From NCBI GenBank assembly GCA_019720975.1, contig JAGVSJ010000002.1, positions 62,001-126,000 on the forward strand: a stretch of 64,000 nt of DNA, written 5' to 3'. The translations under genes were made by a program, and so were the position numbers. The notes below the pieces were generated by a model. The model was not told where the DNA came from. It ran no database searches and saw only the letters and a program-made list of their open reading frames with translations. The stretch's first letter is position 1. Every line of letters begins with the position of its first letter. The stretch comes from Candidatus Sysuiplasma superficiale (GTDB lineage Archaea; Thermoplasmatota; Thermoplasmata; Sysuiplasmatales; Sysuiplasmataceae). Of this stretch, positions 60,819 to 64,000 are shown in pieces.

Positions 60819-61898
60819 TCACTCGCGAATCCTGTAATTGCTCTCAGTAAAGTAGTTGCCAAATCTTGAAATCATGAGCTCCCTTTCCCATGTTTTCCTG
60901 CAGCTGCAATCGATGTCTTCAAAAACATCCAGAGACTGGCGAACGGAATAGGATGATATTGCCTTCAAAACCCTCTCATCACATCTTCCACAGTTATGTG
61001 CACCCCTGACGGTTCCTGCACCAGTAGGTTTGCTCATAAGGCGGGGACCGCTGATATTCGACGATCGTATCACCTCCACAAGACTCCAAAGCCATGGAGG
61101 TCTGAAAGCGCCTGACTTCCAGAGGAGTTCTACAACTGTATCGCGCTGTATATTGGTTGGGTTGATCGATATGACATCCGAATACTGACTGAGATCCCTG
61201 ATGGTGTTGACAGCGTCACGGATAGCATCGCTCTCTGACATGAAGGGTGGCTTGAACATCATGTAACTTTTCACTCTGAATCCCATGGAATGAGCGAGCG
61301 ATGAAGCCGAAATGAAATGCGTGAAAAGCGAAGGCTTGTTCACAGAATAGTGAACAACAAGATCGTTTGAGCTTTCAACACCCACAGCGAGAACAAGTTT
61401 TTCTCTGTAGGGGAGTATATCTTCGAGATTCTTCCTGTTAATATACTCGTGCCTCGTTTCAACAACGATCATATCAAAATTATCGAAGGCGTCCTGGAGT
61501 ATCCTCTTTCTCAGATCCAGTGAAATTTCAAACGTATCAAGAAAGCTTCCTGAGGTGTATATCTTCAGTACTCTCTGCGCTGCGAAATTCTTCATTCCAC
61601 TCAAGTACTGCTGCCACAGGCTCTCATCCGTCGCGGAGGAAGAGGACTCGTTTGTATAACCGCACATGCTGCATCCCGAACGGAGGGCCCACGAACATCC
61701 CTTTGTTGCAAGTATGAGGACCAGAGCCTTGCATTCCTGATTGTCCATCACCTCATCTTCAGTCCAGCATGAGACATAACTGTAGGGATCGAGATCCCTC
61801 CTCGCCTTTGACCTCTCCCGTGCACCTGCCTCCCTTATGCTCTTCATCAATGGTTGTGAAAGCAAAGACTGCACTTGTCGTTCAACCCCAAAGCTCAT
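60819..61898 (-). CDS. archaeosine synthase radical-SAM subunit (RaSEA)
   Basis: 359 residues. The radical-SAM cluster Cys are 68, 76 and 79 in TKGCSWALRSGCSMCGYTNE, a C-x7-C-x2-C spacing typical of Elp3-like/TIGR01210 proteins. FKVKIYTSGSF-type and VVETRHEY segments follow, and a C-terminal CGRCDE with CSC may bind a second metal. With ArcS it completes archaeosine at position 15 of tRNA: ArcS adds lysine to preQ0-tRNA and RaSEA cleaves it. A TATA-like TTTATAATC (RC of about 61922-61931) lies about 29 bases before the ATG. Confidence 0.88.
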   Translation of the reverse strand: MSFGVERQVQSLLSQPLMKSIREAGARERSKARRDLDPYSYVSCWTEDEVMDNQECKALVLILATKGCSWALRSGCSMCGYTNESSSSATDESLWQQYLSGMKNFAAQRVLKIYTSGSFLDTFEISLDLRKRILQDAFDNFDMIVVETRHEYINRKNLEDILPYREKLVLAVGVESSNDLVVHYSVNKPSLFTHFISASSLAHSMGFRVKSYMMFKPPFMSESDAIRDAVNTIRDLSQYSDVISINPTNIQRDTVVELLWKSGAFRPPWLWSLVEVIRSSNISGPRLMSKPTGAGTVRGAHNCGRCDERVLKAISSYSVRQSLDVFEDIDCSCRKTWERELMISRFGNYFTESNYRIRE

Positions 61899-62307
61899 CT
61901 GTCAACATCAAACACACTTTCGATTATAAACCTAACTGGAGAAAGTCCCTGCAAATAACCGTGCTGCGCTGTGTCATCTTCTCCATTGATGTCGATCCTT
62001 CAGGATGAAATATCCTTGAAGTTCTGAGTGGCATTCGTGAAAGGTGTCCGCCGACATCCTCCAATGATTGAAATCATGGTGTTCAGGTTAAGTCCGTCCC
62101 CCATGGATATCATATCGCAGAGTTTATGTACTGTGCCGAGCAGGCCTCGTTGTAAAAGATTCGGATTGCTTCATAATCAGACTGAAGCAGGGTATACGCG
62201 CAGCCTGATCTGACAATAAGTTAAATTGATCGTGCATTCCTGGAAGCGCGGTAAACCTGTTTCGCAAAGAGGAGTGGACTTCGTTGAATGAAGTTGCAAT
62301 GTACGCT
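61899..62307. other. gene-free stretch between RaSEA and VOC genes
   Basis: Apart from the RaSEA promoter near 61922-61931 nothing was recognised. Short open frames are present on both strands without family resemblance. I saw no tRNA and no repeat. Confidence 0.4.
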
Positions 62308-62715
62308 TCAGGAACGGGGAGATGCAATCTCTGAGAATACCTCTATCCAGATGCCGTCCGGATCCTTTACATAACCGATGAGATAGTCAGAGTTTGTGCC
62401 TTTCTCAATCCACGGTTCTATTGCCAGGCTGCCTCCGAGCGCGACGAGCTTCCTGATGCAGCCATGGACATCATCCACGTCAAAACCCAGATGATCCAGT
62501 TCCTCCCCTTCCCTGTACGGGACGTTAAACTTTGAATCTGACGGATACCAGTTGAGCTCAATTCTCTGGTGAGAAGTCAGATCCTCCAGTTCGATAAATA
62601 CGCCGCCATGATTCATTTGGCCTCTGTGGACTTCCCTGAGACCAAGTCCCTCTGTGTAGAACCTGACAGATCGTTCTATCTCTCTCACCCTCAAACCGCA
62701 GTAGACAAGATGCAT
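62308..62715 (-). CDS. VOC-superfamily (glyoxalase I/dioxygenase-like) protein
   Basis: 135 residues with two βαβββ units: MHLVYCGLRVREIERSVRFYTEGLGL and ELDHLGFDVDDVHGCIRKLVALGG, ending KDPDGIWIEVF. Metal ligands are offered by His2, Glu in RIELNWY, His in ELDHLGF and Glu in WIEVF, as in glyoxalase I. Lactoylglutathione-type or another small-molecule lyase activity is possible. ATG 62715 follows TTCTTAAGTATG at about 25 bases; the longer frame to 62814 is not supported. Confidence 0.82.
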   Translation of the reverse strand: MHLVYCGLRVREIERSVRFYTEGLGLREVHRGQMNHGGVFIELEDLTSHQRIELNWYPSDSKFNVPYREGEELDHLGFDVDDVHGCIRKLVALGGSLAIEPWIEKGTNSDYLIGYVKDPDGIWIEVFSEIASPRS

Positions 62716-62962
62716 AGGGATTGGATGCAGGCTGGCATACTTAAGAATTGACAGGACTTCGCCGTAAGTGCAATCAACAGACCTGTGGAGTTCTACGACA
62801 GCGAGCGTGTTCACCGAGTGACAGGGTACAGAACATCATGATCGGGGTGTCAGAAATAGAAACTATAATGAATAGAGAAACTATGAATCTTAGAAGTCAA
62901 TGTTGTCTCCAATCAGCAGTCCAGACAACAATAGCCGATGGATTTCAGGGCTGGAATAAACG

Positions 62963-63364
62963 ATGCAGACTGAACGCACAGAGAATCCGCTTGTTGCATA
63001 TGCGAGGGCAATTCTTATTTCCCGCATCCTGGGCATGCTCTGCGCAATAGCAGGACTTTTCGGCATAATCACACAGTTCCTGATTTCGACTTCGGTTTTT
63101 TCTGAAATTTCTCTGCTGGGAAACGACGGTCTTACGACAAACAACTTCACCTACATTAACAGGATATTCAACTATGATTCAATACTGTTTATCCTGTTCC
63201 TGATAATGTTCTTTACAGCTTACGCCTTGCTGCTTCTGTACAGAAATGCCATGGTAAAAAGAACAATTGAACTGACAGGTGCGGAAAGTATTTCTGATCT
63301 CAACAGCAAGGTGAAGGAAAAAGGCGGCATACTGAGGCTTTCGCTCTCAAAGCACAAAGGATAG
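62963..63364 (+). CDS. small two-helix membrane protein
   Basis: 133 residues. Two hydrophobic helices (ILGMLCAIAGLFGIITQFLI and SILFILFLIMFFTAYALLLLY) enclose an outside loop of about 35 residues. A charged cytoplasmic tail of 40 residues follows, with ELTGAESISDLNSKVKEKGG. No family recognised. It stands alone; upstream gene direction is opposite. Confidence 0.65.
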   Translation: MQTERTENPLVAYARAILISRILGMLCAIAGLFGIITQFLISTSVFSEISLLGNDGLTTNNFTYINRIFNYDSILFILFLIMFFTAYALLLLYRNAMVKRTIELTGAESISDLNSKVKEKGGILRLSLSKHKG

Positions 63365-64000
63365 CTGATCACATTCAAACAGAATGTACCTGAATACCTT
63401 TGAACGTATTACATTGGCACATAGCCGGAAGTGTAAATTGAATTATGTCATTCATCCTGTTGCCTCACGCATAGACCGGAGGCGAGGAATATTGTAGAGC
63501 GAAACCAGGCAGTATCTCGCAGGCCTGCCCATATTCGTTGATATCATTCAGTTCATCACAGCAATGACTATCGGCTCGTTGCCCGGGACGAGCTGAAGCA
63601 TTACAGCCAATACGTTAACCTATCCTGCTGTTGGAAGCAGTGCGCTTCCTTTCAACAGCCAACAATTATTCTGTGTTTCCTCATAGTAGTTTCAGCACCT
63701 CCATTGAGGGCAGGACTGCGTTTGACCTTTTCGGGCTGCCCCTTGTCTTGACGTGCATTTGGCCTGCCAGTTTCGTGATTTCAGCCAAAAACAACAGGTA
63801 CGCCATGTTATATTCGCATCCACAACATTGGCGCCTGAAGGACTCGCGGCAATTTACAGCAACCGTTACAACAGAAAAACATTCGCAATCAATCCAGTGA
63901 TATTCGGCCTGCTGAGAATATTAGCACCCCAATTGCCCAGCTCTTGCAATTATTCAGTACTCAATTGAGACGGAATGGGAACACCGATGGCATATCCGTC
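63365..64000. other. gene-poor right end, possibly a decayed membrane-protein gene
   Basis: No intact gene. On the plus strand, hydrophobic segments appear in successive frames, for example YLAGLPIFVDIIQFITAM near 63515-63570, FDLFGLPLVLTCIWPASF near 63720-63775 and FAINPVIFGLLRIL near 63885-63925, each broken by stops. This may be a degraded transporter gene, but no family is recognised. The window ends without a clear start of a new gene. Confidence 0.25.

Noticed and set aside
1-64000. CRISPR arrays, rRNA genes and complete insertion sequences
   Set aside because: No regularly spaced repeats, rRNA-like blocks or intact transposase genes were found on reading both strands.

Overview
The window is archaeal and most likely from a Thermoplasmatales-related genome (Ca. 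Thermoplasmatota). Signs seen in the sequence are: many genes whose start codon lies about 25 bases after a TATA-like element with no leader, an isoprenoid-lipid gene pair (GGPP synthase plus geranylgeranyl reductase), an archaeal-type leucyl-tRNA synthetase, the archaeosine radical-SAM enzyme, a TRASH-domain copper regulator, the siroheme-dependent haem route, DUF835, and an ArsA/Get3-like ATPase. No rRNA, CRISPR array or complete insertion sequence was seen. One tRNA (Leu, CAA) is present. Gene density is high and the two strands are mixed.

Layout. 1-4.3 kb: tail of an alcohol dehydrogenase, a phosphate:H+ symporter-type MFS protein and lipid genes. 4.4-7.9 kb: a copper island with a divergent TRASH regulator, a 47-residue YHS protein, a YHS-headed CopA and an unknown partner. 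7.9-13 kb: tRNA-Leu, a strongly divergent methylmalonyl-CoA-mutase-like protein, haem O synthase, ArsA and Nramp with a PadR regulator. 14-18 kb: an ABC exporter, a second PadR regulator and a Cys/His-rich small protein behind a perfect inverted repeat. 18-25.6 kb: malate dehydrogenase, FixC-like flavoprotein, dihydropteroate synthase, and two UbiA prenyltransferases with a UbiE/MenG methyltransferase (menaquinone/thermoplasmaquinone). 25.6-27.4 kb: a phosphofructokinase with pyrophosphate-type active-site residues and a class I aldolase. 28-35.8 kb: leuS, a nitroreductase, aspartase, a ferredoxin-reductase-like flavoprotein and a plant-type asparaginase; two decayed TnpB fragments lie in the gaps around leuS. 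35.8-38.2 kb: a haem operon (Met8-like, AhbA-AhbB fusion, HemQ-like). 38-42.3 kb: a secreted protein and a phosphate module in which an AbrB-PhoU regulator is divergent from an MFS-DUF47 fusion. 42-49 kb: a GT-C-like membrane protein, thiolase, hydroxyacid reductase and topoisomerase I. 49.2-55.9 kb: a tightly overlapping operon resembling the inner-membrane core of a type IV secretion or DNA-import machine. 56-63.4 kb: GNAT, cysS, DUF835, enolase, RaSEA, a VOC protein and a small membrane protein.

The most interesting region is the 49.2-55.9 kb operon. It encodes a VirB2/TrbC-like pilin, a 35-residue one-helix membrane protein, a VirB6/TrbL-like channel, a VirB3/PrgI-like protein and a VirB4/CedB-like ATPase. 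Three further proteins follow, two of them membrane proteins of the PH-like (DUF304) type. No relaxase, coupling protein or integrase is present. This gene set is closer to the archaeal Ced/Ted DNA importers than to a conjugative element, but assignment to either is inference.

Other points to check: the MFS-DUF47 fusion and a shared inverted-repeat box in front of both phosphate-type transporters; the mutase-like protein lacking expected active-site residues; the pyrophosphate signature of the phosphofructokinase; and the short copper protein missed by length cut-offs. Energy metabolism appears to be respiratory, with quinone, haem and haem O synthesis, copper export and malate and fumarate-linked steps, joined to a lower glycolytic pathway.
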